A stretch of 64,000 nt of DNA from Aureibacillus halotolerans (lineage in GTDB: Bacteria > Bacillota > Bacilli > Bacillales > DSM-28697), in assembly GCF_004363045.1 (NCBI RefSeq), contig NZ_SNYJ01000001.1, positions 163,586 through 227,585 of the forward strand, written 5' to 3'. The notes below the pieces were generated by a model. That model ran no database searches. It saw only the letters and a list, made by a program, of their open reading frames with translations, and had not been told where the DNA came from. A program made the translations under genes and the position numbers. Every line of letters begins with the position of its first letter. Within the stretch, counting starts at the first letter, position 1. Below, piece after piece: positions 8,514 to 17,373 of the stretch.

Positions 8514-9899
8514 TCAGTCTTTTGTATGAGAAGTCTCGGGTTGTGCGTAGAAGGAAGGGGATATTTCGTTCACTAGGATGAGCCCGTCGTATTGTTGTCT
8601 CGGAATAAACGTTTCTTCTGTCATCCCCCAATAGGAACCATTCAGTGGCATGACCATCCAACTGTTGGCTGGTGATAGTGTACTCGTCAAATCCACAAAA
8701 ACGGGAGAAAACGGCGCTGTGTGCAACACGGATTCAATGCTATAGGAGGAATGGTCAGCATTGATCGGTGCAATTGCCCCATCATTTCTCATCGTCTCTC
8801 CTTTATAGCCAAATAAGCCGATATGATAGCTTTGACGCTTTAAATTCGCTGGCAGCAATTCACCCATTGTAGGCAAATAATCGCCGTTGTGAGGAACTGG
8901 CTCAAACGCTTGAATCATCAATGAATTGTTCTTTCGAATATGATAATTATGCCCCCAAATAATGATCTTTTCATTTGGATACAACTCATTAGCCATCCAG
9001 CTAATCGTGTTCGCCATCCCTTTGTCACGGAGATAGCTTGCATTTTCCTTTTTCGAGGAAGATGGATGAATATAGGAGGAGTTGGTTTGTTGATTCGCCC
9101 TAATTTGCGCCTCAAGCTCTGATGTTAGAAAACGAATGCGAAGGTCGATCACTTTATCAATACGTTTCATTTTATCTGAAGTAAGTTTTGTTGGATTTTC
9201 TAGATAAAACGTCGTCAAAAATTTCTCCATTTCGATGTATTTCGGAAGCAGCTCTTGAGCGATTTTCTTAGCTTGATGAAGGTCTGTTTCGTGATGGTAT
9301 AATGCCCAACAAGCATCTTCAGTTCGTTGGATTTCAGCAGCGATTGTTGGATCGGTCTCACGAACCATATCACGGATGAATGCACCGAAATATGGATCAA
9401 CCTGTGTATCAAATCCCGTAAAATGCAGAGGATGGTGGGTTTCAGATGTCTTTTCCATATATGAAAACAGGGCTTCTGTTTCTTCTGTGTGCCATGCCTT
9501 AGAAATGCCATGCTTCATGATGTTCATTGGCGATCCAAGTTCAGGACTTAGTATCGAAACAGCTTGACCTAATGGCGATTCAAATGCGACCACAGAAAAT
9601 CCCATCTCTTTATGTAAGTAGCGAATAAGCTTTATTTTCACTTCGTTAAATTCTTTTGCCCCATGGGAAGATTCACCGAGCAAGACGATACGTTTATCTT
9701 TTAAAAGCGGCTTAAGAAACGCTAAATCAGTGTCTTCTTGGTGCTCTGATAGATCAATTCGTTCAGCAATTGATTCTATGCCCTTCGACCAGCGTGATTC
9801 TCGTTCTGCTTCAATTGGTTCTATATAAGCCATAGCTGGTGTGATCGTTCCAAAAACGATGCCTATAATGAATAAATAAATGAGTGCGTTTTTAAACAT
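8514..9899 (-). CDS. Secreted erythromycin-esterase-family protein
   Basis: It has a signal peptide with a likely cleavage after AMA (about residue 24), then an erythromycin-esterase-like domain. Conserved blocks are LLGESSHGAKEF (about residue 75), AFESPLGQA and IIWGHNYHIRKN, which supply the family's catalytic His and Glu residues. Named members open the macrolide lactone, but most, including exported Bacillus homologues, have no known substrate. Resistance should not be inferred. ATG 9899 and TTG 9905 are both possible; GGAG lies 5 nt before the TTG. Confidence 0.8.
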   Translation of the reverse strand: MFKNALIYLFIIGIVFGTITPAMAYIEPIEAERESRWSKGIESIAERIDLSEHQEDTDLAFLKPLLKDKRIVLLGESSHGAKEFNEVKIKLIRYLHKEMGFSVVAFESPLGQAVSILSPELGSPMNIMKHGISKAWHTEETEALFSYMEKTSETHHPLHFTGFDTQVDPYFGAFIRDMVRETDPTIAAEIQRTEDACWALYHHETDLHQAKKIAQELLPKYIEMEKFLTTFYLENPTKLTSDKMKRIDKVIDLRIRFLTSELEAQIRANQQTNSSYIHPSSSKKENASYLRDKGMANTISWMANELYPNEKIIIWGHNYHIRKNNSLMIQAFEPVPHNGDYLPTMGELLPANLKRQSYHIGLFGYKGETMRNDGAIAPINADHSSYSIESVLHTAPFSPVFVDLTSTLSPANSWMVMPLNGSYWGMTEETFIPRQQYDGLILVNEISPSFYAQPETSHTKD

Positions 9900-9964
9900 G
9901 GTCAATCACGCTCCGTCCTCTCTGGGATGATAAAAGGGAATTGTAAAGGTCTTTCTGCCGTGTG

Positions 9965-9993
9965 TTGCTATCCATCAAACAGTCTCTTACAAT
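9965..9993 (+). promoter_or_regulatory. SigA-type promoter for the fluoride-channel pair
   Basis: TTGCTA (9965-9970) and TACAAT (9988-9993) are separated by 17 bp, upstream of the ATG at 10028. I looked for a fluoride (crcB-motif) riboswitch in the short leader and saw none. Confidence 0.7.
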
Positions 9994-10027
9994 AAAAGAA
10001 CATTATTTTGATGAAGGAGCAGCCAAA

Positions 10028-10408
10028 ATGAAAGTCGGTCTTTTTGTTATGCTTGGTGGCGGCGTTGGTGCTTTATCACGTTACGGATTAATGCTTCTTT
10101 TTACAGACCTTTCCCTTATTGCGACGTTGACAGCTAACATTAGTGGCTCTTTCCTGCTCCCAGTCTTGATGCTTCGTATTCCTAATACTTGGCCGCAAGA
10201 ATTAAAAATAGCACTTACTACTGGAATGATTGGCGGCTATACTACCTTTTCAACGTTTTCTTTTGAGGTTCTAACCTTTTTCCAACATGAGGAGTGGATT
10301 CAAGGCATAAGCTATGGCTCCGCAACGTTCCTTATCTGTTTTGTTGCATCCGCTGCTGGCTTTGCTTATGGATCTAAAGGCAGACCACAACAGAGGAAGC
10401 ACATATGA
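10028..10408 (+). CDS. crcB: Fluoride exporter FluC/CrcB, subunit 1
   Basis: A 126-aa, four-TM protein of the FluC family, which forms dual-topology dimers that expel F- from the cytoplasm. Family motifs are GGGVGALSRYG near the N-terminus, TANISGSF (pore Asn) and GGYTTFSTFSFE (the Phe-box and the central Na+ site region). ATG 10028 follows AAGGAG. It overlaps the next gene by 4 bp (ATGA). Two unequal subunits side by side suggest an obligate heterodimer, as in other Firmicutes. Confidence 0.92.
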   Translation: MKVGLFVMLGGGVGALSRYGLMLLFTDLSLIATLTANISGSFLLPVLMLRIPNTWPQELKIALTTGMIGGYTTFSTFSFEVLTFFQHEEWIQGISYGSATFLICFVASAAGFAYGSKGRPQQRKHI

Positions 10409-10770
10409 CCTTTCTTTATGTTGCTATTGGCGGTGCACTCGGTGCCTTGGCACGTTATTTAGTCGTTTTGATGATCCCAATGAAGCCATCTAAATTTCCA
10501 CTAGCTACTTTAATTGTCAATCTTACAGGGTCTTTCTTTATCGGCATTTTCAGTACTTTAGCCCTCTCAAATTATACCTCTTTGCTCATCATTACAGGGG
10601 GGTTAGGAGGCTTCACCACGTATTCGACCTTTTCAATTGAAAGTTGGACGTTATGGCATGAAAAGCGCTACGTTGCGTTTATTGTTTATCTCACCACTTC
10701 TTTCGTCGGTGGAATTAGTGCTTGTGCCCTCGGTTGGTATGTAACGTTACTATTATCTGGTTTTTCTTGA
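10405..10770 (+). CDS. crcB: Fluoride exporter FluC/CrcB, subunit 2
   Basis: A 121-aa partner of the preceding gene. It shows GGALGALARYL, IVNLTGSF and GGFTTYSTFSIE, the same pore and Phe-box positions, with four hydrophobic segments. It starts in the ATGA overlap with subunit 1, so the two are translationally coupled and probably made in equal amounts. The next gene's promoter overlaps its 3' end. Confidence 0.92.
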   Translation: MTFLYVAIGGALGALARYLVVLMIPMKPSKFPLATLIVNLTGSFFIGIFSTLALSNYTSLLIITGGLGGFTTYSTFSIESWTLWHEKRYVAFIVYLTTSFVGGISACALGWYVTLLLSGFS

Positions 10771-10796
10771 CGAACAGGACGTCGCCAATGTACAAT
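10767..10796 (+). promoter_or_regulatory. SigA-type promoter for the nitroreductase
   Basis: TTGACG (10767-10772) and TACAAT (10791-10796) have an 18-bp spacer. The -35 overlaps the crcB stop codon. It supports a separate transcript and a start downstream, at TTG 10845. Confidence 0.7.
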
Positions 10797-10844
10797 GTTG
10801 ATAACTATTCTCATTTAAAATACAACAAATATGGAGTGATAAAA

Positions 10845-11414
10845 TTGCCATTTGAAGCCAAAAATACGACAGCTGGTCCAGTTGCAGAGGCTATTCGCAG
10901 TCGTCGATCTATTAAAACCAATTATTCGAAAGAACCAGTTCCTGGAGAACTCGTTCGTGACATTTTAGAGGACGCTGTTTACGCACCAAATCACGGTCTC
11001 CGCGAGCCTTGGCGCTTTTTATTTATCTCCTCTGAAAGAAAAGATGCGTTTGTCGAAGAACTCGTCACTCTTTTTCCACGAGACAGACAAGACAACCGTC
11101 GAGATTACTTTAGTCAGCCCTCTGCGTTTTTAGTGGTCGTTATGAAAGAGGACCCGCGACAGAAGGAAAACGAAGAGAATTACAGTGCGTGCGCTGCGCT
11201 TATCCAAAACTTTCAACTGCTTGCGTGGGAACGGAAGCTCGGTGTTTGCTGGAAAACACAACCCCATGTATGGGATCCAAAAGCACTTCGTATTCTAGGC
11301 GTTCAACCAGGTGAAAAAATTGTCGGCTTCCTTCACTTGGGCTTTTTTGATGACGAAAATGTTCCAGCGCCAAAAGAGCGAAGCCCGCTTGAGGAAAAAC
11401 TTAGCTTCTTTTAA
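10845..11414 (+). CDS. Nitroreductase-family flavoprotein
   Basis: A 189-aa FMN-dependent NAD(P)H oxidoreductase of the nitroreductase fold. IRSRRSIKTNYSKEPV supplies the Arg/Ser contacts to FMN phosphate, followed by APNHGLREPWRFLF and, near the C-terminus, GVQPGEKIVGFLHLG. The physiological substrate is unknown. The start is TTG 10845 with GGAGTGA upstream; the frame is open to 10722, but that part overlaps crcB and the promoter. A terminator follows at 11508. Confidence 0.85.
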   Translation: MPFEAKNTTAGPVAEAIRSRRSIKTNYSKEPVPGELVRDILEDAVYAPNHGLREPWRFLFISSERKDAFVEELVTLFPRDRQDNRRDYFSQPSAFLVVVMKEDPRQKENEENYSACAALIQNFQLLAWERKLGVCWKTQPHVWDPKALRILGVQPGEKIVGFLHLGFFDDENVPAPKERSPLEEKLSFF

Positions 11415-11507
11415 AGACTATTCGAGACACAAAGCCTTGGCAAGAGCGAAGTTGTCAAACTGACACGGAGCAAGGCCATACCTATAAATACTGCGAGCAC
11501 TTGTTTT

Positions 11508-11535
11508 AAGGGATGCGATATGCATCCCTTTTTTA
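11508..11535. terminator. Intrinsic terminator
   Basis: AAGGGATGC (11508-11516) pairs with GCATCCCTT (11522-11530) around GATAT and is followed by TTTTT. It closes the nitroreductase transcript; the convergent aldo/keto reductase ends at 11537. Confidence 0.85.
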
Positions 11536-11536
11536 T

Positions 11537-12520
11537 TTACGCATACGCTCCCCGAATGTGGTGATGAACATGTTGCTTATAAAACTCAGCTAAATCCTGC
11601 AGCTCTTTTTCTGAATAAGACGGTACATCGATGGCTTTTAACGTATCTTCCACTTGCTCTGGGCGCTTAAATCCTGGAATTGCACATGTTACCTCCTCAT
11701 GATCTAGAATCCAGCGTAAAGCCGCTTGGGTCATGGAGCCCCTTCCTTCTGCAATCCATTTCAGTTGATCCGCTAACTGAACGCCTGTTTGTAACGTCAA
11801 ACCAGCAAATGTCTCACCTACAGAGAAGCGCTCGCCATTTTTATTGAATTGCCTATGATCATTTTCCGCAAATGTACTATCTGTGGAAAATTTCCCTGTT
11901 AGCAATCCACTAGCTAACGGGACTCGGGCTAATATTCCAACACCTTGTTTATGAGCTTGAGGGAAGAGAGTCTCCAGCGGCAGCTGGCGAAAGATGTTAA
12001 AAATGACCTGTAATGCGCTAATTCCTTCATAACGCAATGCCTCATGCCCTTCCTCAATCGTTTCGACGCTTACCCCATACCCTCGTATTTTTCCTTCTTG
12101 CTTCAATTTTTCAAGGACGCTAAAAATGTTACCGTCTTTGAGAATGTGCAGCGGTGGGCAATGGATTTGATAAAGATCAATGCATTCCCGATCTAACTTT
12201 CGTAGCGAATCCTCTACAAAGTTTCTTACCGCATCTTCTTTGTATGTATTTGCATGCGTTTCATCGCCTTTACGACAAAACTTTGTGGCAATATAGATAT
12301 TGTCCTTCCCCTTCGTCGCTTTTGCTAATAGCTCTTCCGCATGACCAAGGCCATAGACATCCGCCGTATCAAAAAAATTCACGCCAGCGTCCATCGCACG
12401 TGCCAAACCATTGAGTGCTTCTTGATCATTTGTTTGCCCCCATGATCCTCCAATTGCCCAAGTTCCGAAGCTTACTTCACTGACGTCAATACCAGTATTT
12501 CCAAGTGTACGATAGTTCAA
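11537..12520 (-). CDS. Aldo/keto reductase
   Basis: A 327-aa NADP-dependent oxidoreductase with a TIM-barrel fold. The catalytic tetrad is visible: Asp in FFDTADVYGLG with Tyr of the same motif, Lys in ATKF, and His in LYQIHCPP. It resembles the IolS/YhdN group (AKR11). The C-terminal AIPGFKRPEQVEDTL is the cofactor-binding segment. TTG 12520 is chosen because AAGGAGG lies 8 nt upstream. It is monocistronic, and its substrate is unknown. Confidence 0.9.
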   Translation of the reverse strand: MNYRTLGNTGIDVSEVSFGTWAIGGSWGQTNDQEALNGLARAMDAGVNFFDTADVYGLGHAEELLAKATKGKDNIYIATKFCRKGDETHANTYKEDAVRNFVEDSLRKLDRECIDLYQIHCPPLHILKDGNIFSVLEKLKQEGKIRGYGVSVETIEEGHEALRYEGISALQVIFNIFRQLPLETLFPQAHKQGVGILARVPLASGLLTGKFSTDSTFAENDHRQFNKNGERFSVGETFAGLTLQTGVQLADQLKWIAEGRGSMTQAALRWILDHEEVTCAIPGFKRPEQVEDTLKAIDVPSYSEKELQDLAEFYKQHVHHHIRGAYA

Positions 12521-12784
12521 GAGTTTATCCTCCTTGGCACTATTTTTTAAAACGCATTCTAACTATGTCACTTCTGCAATCGCTTGCGATTTTCCTGTTT
12601 CTATGTCGAAGCCCCCTATATCTTGTTTAGTTTTAGAAAGATGTGTGTCTCCGCTTAGAGGATTAAAACCGTTGACAAGCCAATCATGATCAAGTAACTT
12701 CAGCATTAGAGGTCTTTTTTAGATTGAGAAAATTTCTATGTGATTGATTAAAATTTGCAGCGTTGAGTGAGGAAGGATGATGAT

Positions 12785-13315
12785 ATGTTCCTAGGTCGTT
12801 CTACGAGACTAGATCGTTTTACAGCTCATGATACGGAGCTTTATCACATTTGGCGCAATGATGCGGAAGTGATGTCCTTAACACAGACACTTTTGGACAG
12901 CTATAGCTATGAGGAAACTGAACGACATGTCAATGGAATGTTACATCAGCAAGATGCGAAGAGGTATCTTATTCGCGACCGAGAAACGGACCAGCCCATT
13001 GGCTTAATTTCACTTCTTCAACTCGATTATGTAAACGCCAACGCAGAATGTACGATTGACATTGCTGAAAAATCGTATTGGGGCAAGGGATATGGTCGCG
13101 ATGCAATGGATACGTTAATGCGTTACGCGTTTGATGAGCTCCGCCTACATCGTCTTTCATTGAAAGTGTTTTCCTATAATGATCGAGCCATTCGCCTCTA
13201 TGAAAAGCTAGGATTTCAAGTCGAAGGTAGGCATCGAGACGCCATTTTTCGCAACGGTCAATACCACGACATCTTTTTTATGGCATGCTTATCCTCTGAA
13301 TTTAGACGTCAATGA
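12785..13315 (+). CDS. GNAT acetyltransferase, RimJ/SpeG-like
   Basis: A 176-aa acetyl-CoA-dependent N-acyltransferase. The acetyl-CoA loop is EKSYWGKGYGRDAMDTLM, and the C-terminal signature is RLYEKLGFQVEGRHRDAIFRNGQYHD, typical of RimJ/SpeG-type enzymes that modify protein N-termini or small amines. ATG 12785 lies 8 nt after AGGAAGG; a GTG at 12767 is in frame but lacks that spacing. It ends at a terminator shared with the convergent araD. Confidence 0.88.
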   Translation: MFLGRSTRLDRFTAHDTELYHIWRNDAEVMSLTQTLLDSYSYEETERHVNGMLHQQDAKRYLIRDRETDQPIGLISLLQLDYVNANAECTIDIAEKSYWGKGYGRDAMDTLMRYAFDELRLHRLSLKVFSYNDRAIRLYEKLGFQVEGRHRDAIFRNGQYHDIFFMACLSSEFRRQ

Positions 13316-13316
13316 A

Positions 13317-13352
13317 AAAGAAGCGCCACGGCAACGGTGGTCGCTTCTTTCT
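13317..13352. terminator. Bidirectional terminator between GNAT gene and araD
   Basis: AAAGAAGCG-CCA pairs with TGG-TCGCTTCTTT, with A-rich and T-rich flanks. It can stop both the GNAT transcript and araBAD. Confidence 0.85.
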
Positions 13353-13362
13353 TTAAATTCTT

Positions 13363-14055
13363 TTACGTGCGCTGGCCATAATACGCATTTTTGCCATGTT
13401 TGCGCAGGTAGTGTTTATCTAATAATGCTTGATTCATAGGTTGTATCCCCGGACGAAGTTGTTCAGAATGCATGGCAAGCTTCGCAACCTCTTCAAGAAC
13501 GATGGCATTATCAAAAGCATTTTTAACACTGGTTCCCCAAACGAAAGGGGCATGCTCCTTCACAAGAACGCCTGGCACTTCTAAAGGATCTCTTCCAGTA
13601 AAGGTCTCAATAATAACATTGCCTGTTTCAAGTTCATAATCGTTAGCAATTTCATCATCGGTCATTGATCTCGTGCAAGGAATTTCGCCATAGAAGTAAT
13701 CGGCGTGGGTCGTTCCAAGTGGTGGGATTGCTCGTCCTGCTTGCGCCCAGCATGTCGCCCATGAAGAATGTGTATGGACAACACCACCAATGCCTGGAAA
13801 TGCACGGTACAAAGCAAGATGCGTCGCCGTGTCTGACGAAGGATTCAGCGTCCCTTCAAGTTGACGCCCATCCAAATCAAGCACAGGAAGATCATCGATC
13901 GTTAGCTCTTTATATCCGACACCGCTTGGTTTGATAACGACAAGACCAGACGCTCGATCGATCCCGCTAACATTCCCCCATGTGAGCGTCACCAGCCCCT
14001 CTTCTGGAAGGCGCTGATTTGCTCTGAGTACGTCCTGCTTTACTTGCTCAAGCAT
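13363..14055 (-). CDS. araD: L-ribulose-5-phosphate 4-epimerase
   Basis: A 230-aa class-II-aldolase-fold epimerase that converts L-ribulose 5-phosphate to D-xylulose 5-phosphate, the last arabinose-specific step. Visible features: [10 protein letters not shown] near the N-terminus, KPSGV (phosphate site), [14 protein letters not shown], and the Zn ligands VVHTHSS plus a later His in [12 protein letters not shown]. Length is normal. GGAGG precedes ATG 14055. It is the last gene of araB-araA-araD, 26 bp after araA. Confidence 0.96.
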   Translation of the reverse strand: MLEQVKQDVLRANQRLPEEGLVTLTWGNVSGIDRASGLVVIKPSGVGYKELTIDDLPVLDLDGRQLEGTLNPSSDTATHLALYRAFPGIGGVVHTHSSWATCWAQAGRAIPPLGTTHADYFYGEIPCTRSMTDDEIANDYELETGNVIIETFTGRDPLEVPGVLVKEHAPFVWGTSVKNAFDNAIVLEEVAKLAMHSEQLRPGIQPMNQALLDKHYLRKHGKNAYYGQRT

Positions 14056-14081
14056 ATGCAGTTCCTCCTTTCTCTAAAGGC

Positions 14082-15524
14082 TTACACCTCACTGTATTCA
14101 ATGCCGAGAAGTTTACAAAAATGCTGCCATTTCCCACGATGATCTCCTAAATTGAGGCACTGATGATGGGTACCACCGTTTAATAACCACCCATTCAAAC
14201 ACTCTCGAACACCGTTATGAGGCTTGAAATGAAAGTATGGCATTTCAATCGCAGGCACTTCTTCCGTGTCAAGAATGTCACCATACGACACTACGAGTCG
14301 ATAACGTTCTCCTTCTAGAGCAACAAGCGATACCAATGTTGCTGGTCCTGGCTCTCCCATAAATAGAACCGTAGGAGGATTATCCAGGCCGCCGATCCCT
14401 AGTTCACGATCAATGAGCTTAGGTTTACGATCCTTGCGTGCAACCTTCCAGTTTCCTTCGCCCATATGACTCATTAGAATTGAATCTCGCTCAAAATCCA
14501 TCGCATACATTTCGGTAAAATGAGCGTCCCCAATAAGTGTATGACCAGCAGCAACGAGGGCTGCTGAGTTGGTATCGCCTTCAGCACCAAAGCCATACCC
14601 CTTTGCCATTAGATTTGACGCAGCTAAAATAGGAAGCTGACGGAACCGCTTGTCTTGTCCTACTGCCTCAAAGTGGAACGAAAAGGCGTCATACCCTTTT
14701 TCTTGCAGCAATTCTTCGATGGCAAGCTGCACTCTAGCTGCATACACATGATTGTCATCTGTTAAATTTGGATCGATATCAAAGTTTTCTTTGTCTATTT
14801 TAATGGCTGCTCTAATCGCCTCATCAGAAATAGCATCCATACGTTCTAACAAATCACCAAAATTTTCACGTACAATCGTCGGACCAATTTTGCGCAAAAA
14901 AGCACTTTCATCGCCAACGATATCTCCCATGCCGTTCATGCCATATCCAAGCAATGCAACTTTCATGGCGCGAAGACGATGAATGGCTTGAGCGGCACGA
15001 GCCCAATCGCCTACACTTTCACTGAATGAATCAGATTGCCAGTCGTCCGAGATTACAGAGAAGCTAGAGCCTGTGCGTAGCAAAGCGTTTGCCATATCCT
15101 GAGCCCCGTGAACCCCTTGGTTATATGTTAAATCACTCATATCCCAATCTTGAGTAACAGTAGGGACAGGCTGAATGTTTGCAAGCAAAATCGGCGTACG
15201 AGAATGGTTTTGCAACGCACGTACCGTACGCATCGCTGGGCCATACGTTAACATGACAATAAGAATGCCATCAACATCTTGTTGAGCGAACTCCTTCATC
15301 CTCTCGTCAATATCGTTTTTATCCCGAGCTGGTGCAGTGAATAGCACTTCTGCCTTGTCTTCTAGACGCGCAGCGACCTGCTTTGCATAGTTCCCCTGTC
15401 TTTCCGTAATCCCAGGCAGCATGTCGTCATACAATTCCTGCATTATGCCAAGCAAACCAATACGTGGCTTTGTTGATGCTTTCCCAGCGACGAATACATC
15501 ATTTACAGTTTGTGATTGTGTCAT
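14082..15524 (-). CDS. araA: L-arabinose isomerase, divergent AraA type
   Basis: A 480-aa sugar isomerase converting L-arabinose to L-ribulose with Mn2+. Likely metal ligands are Glu in GAEGDTNS, Glu in FTEMYAMD, His in LMSHMGEGNW and His in NGGTHHQC. The N-terminus (RIGLLGIMQELYDDM) lacks the FWFVTGSQHLYG-like opening of the E. coli/B. subtilis enzymes, so it belongs to a divergent branch of the AraA/FucI superfamily. Its place between araB and araD supports the role. GAGGAGG precedes ATG 15524. Confidence 0.88.
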   Translation of the reverse strand: MTQSQTVNDVFVAGKASTKPRIGLLGIMQELYDDMLPGITERQGNYAKQVAARLEDKAEVLFTAPARDKNDIDERMKEFAQQDVDGILIVMLTYGPAMRTVRALQNHSRTPILLANIQPVPTVTQDWDMSDLTYNQGVHGAQDMANALLRTGSSFSVISDDWQSDSFSESVGDWARAAQAIHRLRAMKVALLGYGMNGMGDIVGDESAFLRKIGPTIVRENFGDLLERMDAISDEAIRAAIKIDKENFDIDPNLTDDNHVYAARVQLAIEELLQEKGYDAFSFHFEAVGQDKRFRQLPILAASNLMAKGYGFGAEGDTNSAALVAAGHTLIGDAHFTEMYAMDFERDSILMSHMGEGNWKVARKDRKPKLIDRELGIGGLDNPPTVLFMGEPGPATLVSLVALEGERYRLVVSYGDILDTEEVPAIEMPYFHFKPHNGVRECLNGWLLNGGTHHQCLNLGDHRGKWQHFCKLLGIEYSEV

Positions 15525-15551
15525 TTCAAATTCCTCCTCTAAAAGTTAAGG

Positions 15552-17225
15552 TTAAACATGCACAGGCGTGCTCTTACTTTTCAAGTGCTTCAAACGCTTC
15601 ATTACATCATTTTCTCCACGACCAAAATAGTCGTACAACGAGCTATATTCTTTATAGAGTGCATCATAGACGTCCACTGCAGAAGCATGAGGTTGATAAG
15701 GGTCAGGCTTTGTTTTCCCCATTGCAGCGGCAGCGTTGTGAATGTTCTCATAGCCTCCGCCATCTTTACCAGCCGCTACAGCACCGAACATGGCCGCACC
15801 AAGCGCAGGTGTTTGACTTGATGCTGAGATTTTGATCTCCATATTGAGAACGTCAGCATAAATTTGCATGGCCAACGCATTCTTTTCAGCAATCCCTCCA
15901 GCAGCATAAAACTCATCAACAGGCACATTGCTCGTGCGAAAGGCTTCAATGATCGTTCTAGTACCAAACGCCGTGGCTTCAATAAGCGCCCTGTAAATCT
16001 CTTCTGGTTTGGTTTGTAAGGTCATCCCTAAAATCATGCCTGTCAAATCAACGTCGACAAGTGTTGAGCGATTTCCGTTCCACCAATCTAAAGCTAATAA
16101 GCCGCTTTCGCCTGGAGCTAAGGCCGCTGCTTTTTTCGTTAACAATTCATGTATATCAATGCCTTCTAGCGCAGCTTCTTCAAAATAGGATGCAGGTGTG
16201 CACGTCTCCACAACCCAATTAAAATGATCCCCTACGCAGGATTGTCCGGCTTCGTAACCATAGAGACCAGGCAATACCCCATCTTCTACTACACCGCACA
16301 TGCCAGGAACGATTTGTTCCTCTGTGCCTAAAAGGATATGACAGGTGGATGTCCCAATGATCGCAAGCATTTTTCCTGGTTCTGTAATGCCAACCGCGGG
16401 TACGGACACGTGTGCATCAACGTTTCCAACCGCAATAGCGATGCCGGGAGATAGGCCAATTTTCTCTGCCATTTCAGGTGTCAACTCACCAGCTTTTTCT
16501 CCAATTGGTAGAATCGGTCCACGTAATTTCTCAGATACAGCGTTTACAAGTTTAGGAGAAAGTGCTTTCAAAAATTCCTCTGAAGGAAATCCCTCTTGCT
16601 TGTGCCAGATCGCCTTATACCCAGCTGTACATGCATTTCGAGTCAATGTGCCAGTGAGCTGCCATATGACCCAGTCTGTTGCCTCGACCATGACATCCAT
16701 TTGATCGTATAGGTCAGGTGCCTCTTCTGCGAGCTCCCAAATCTTTGGAAAGAACCATTCCGAGGAAATTTTGCCGCCGTATCGTTGTAAAAATACCTCA
16801 CCTCTTTGTTCAGCAACGTCATTCAGTTGATTCGCCTTGTCCTGTGCAGCATGATGCTTCCAAAGCTTGACATAGCTATGAGAACGTGACGCATGCTCCT
16901 CATAAAAACATAGCGGTTTCCCATGGTCATCCACCGGAAGGATCGTGCATGCTGTAAAGTCAATGCCTAGCCCAATCACATCCTCCGCCGAAACTTCCGT
17001 TTTTTGCAAGAGCTTCGGAATCGTGTGACTTAATACATCAAGATAATCCTGGGGGTGCTGCAACGCCACATCATGACCAAGCGCTGTCCCATCCGGAAGT
17101 GTACTATCCATGACACCATGAGGGTAAGCCAACAATTCAGAACCTACCTCACGCCCATTGGTCACATCAACCAGCACCGCTCTGCCTGACAACGTGCCAT
17201 AATCGACACCAATTGTATACGTCAT
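15552..17225 (-). CDS. araB: Ribulokinase
   Basis: A 557-aa FGGY-family kinase that phosphorylates L-ribulose to L-ribulose 5-phosphate with ATP. It opens with [17 protein letters not shown], the AraB phosphate-1 motif. [10 protein letters not shown] and the C-terminal [19 protein letters not shown] also fit. ATG 17225 has GGAGGT 7 nt upstream; the longer frame to 17267 runs through an operator. It is the first gene of araBAD and is preceded by a promoter with AraR-type palindromes and the 125-bp repeat array. Confidence 0.96.
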   Translation of the reverse strand: MTYTIGVDYGTLSGRAVLVDVTNGREVGSELLAYPHGVMDSTLPDGTALGHDVALQHPQDYLDVLSHTIPKLLQKTEVSAEDVIGLGIDFTACTILPVDDHGKPLCFYEEHASRSHSYVKLWKHHAAQDKANQLNDVAEQRGEVFLQRYGGKISSEWFFPKIWELAEEAPDLYDQMDVMVEATDWVIWQLTGTLTRNACTAGYKAIWHKQEGFPSEEFLKALSPKLVNAVSEKLRGPILPIGEKAGELTPEMAEKIGLSPGIAIAVGNVDAHVSVPAVGITEPGKMLAIIGTSTCHILLGTEEQIVPGMCGVVEDGVLPGLYGYEAGQSCVGDHFNWVVETCTPASYFEEAALEGIDIHELLTKKAAALAPGESGLLALDWWNGNRSTLVDVDLTGMILGMTLQTKPEEIYRALIEATAFGTRTIIEAFRTSNVPVDEFYAAGGIAEKNALAMQIYADVLNMEIKISASSQTPALGAAMFGAVAAGKDGGGYENIHNAAAAMGKTKPDPYQPHASAVDVYDALYKEYSSLYDYFGRGENDVMKRLKHLKSKSTPVHV

Positions 17226-17249
17226 CACCGTACCTCCATTCTTTTCAAC

Positions 17250-17349
17250 ATCTTGTACGTTATCCAAAGTGAAAATAACCTAAAAAGACAAAACTCGTAC
17301 GTATAAGTGTATGCGCTTTTATTATGCCATACACCGAACAAGTGCTCAA
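17250..17349 (-). promoter_or_regulatory. araBAD promoter with AraR operators
   Basis: On the minus strand, TTGAGC (17344-17349), a 17-bp spacer and CATAAT (17321-17326) form a promoter with a start near 17313. Just downstream, 17293-17308 is the palindrome ACTCGTACGTATAAGT, closely like the AraR box centred on TACGTA. A weaker half-like site, CTTGTACGTTATC, lies at 17252-17264. In B. subtilis AraR represses from such sites unless arabinose is present. Confidence 0.75.
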
Positions 17350-17373
17350 GCTTTTGTAAAGAATTAAGAAGTA

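Noticed and set aside
9900-10027. Fluoride riboswitch upstream of the crcB pair
   Set aside because: I could not find the conserved GATGG/GTTCNCC-type core or pseudoknot in the short leader.
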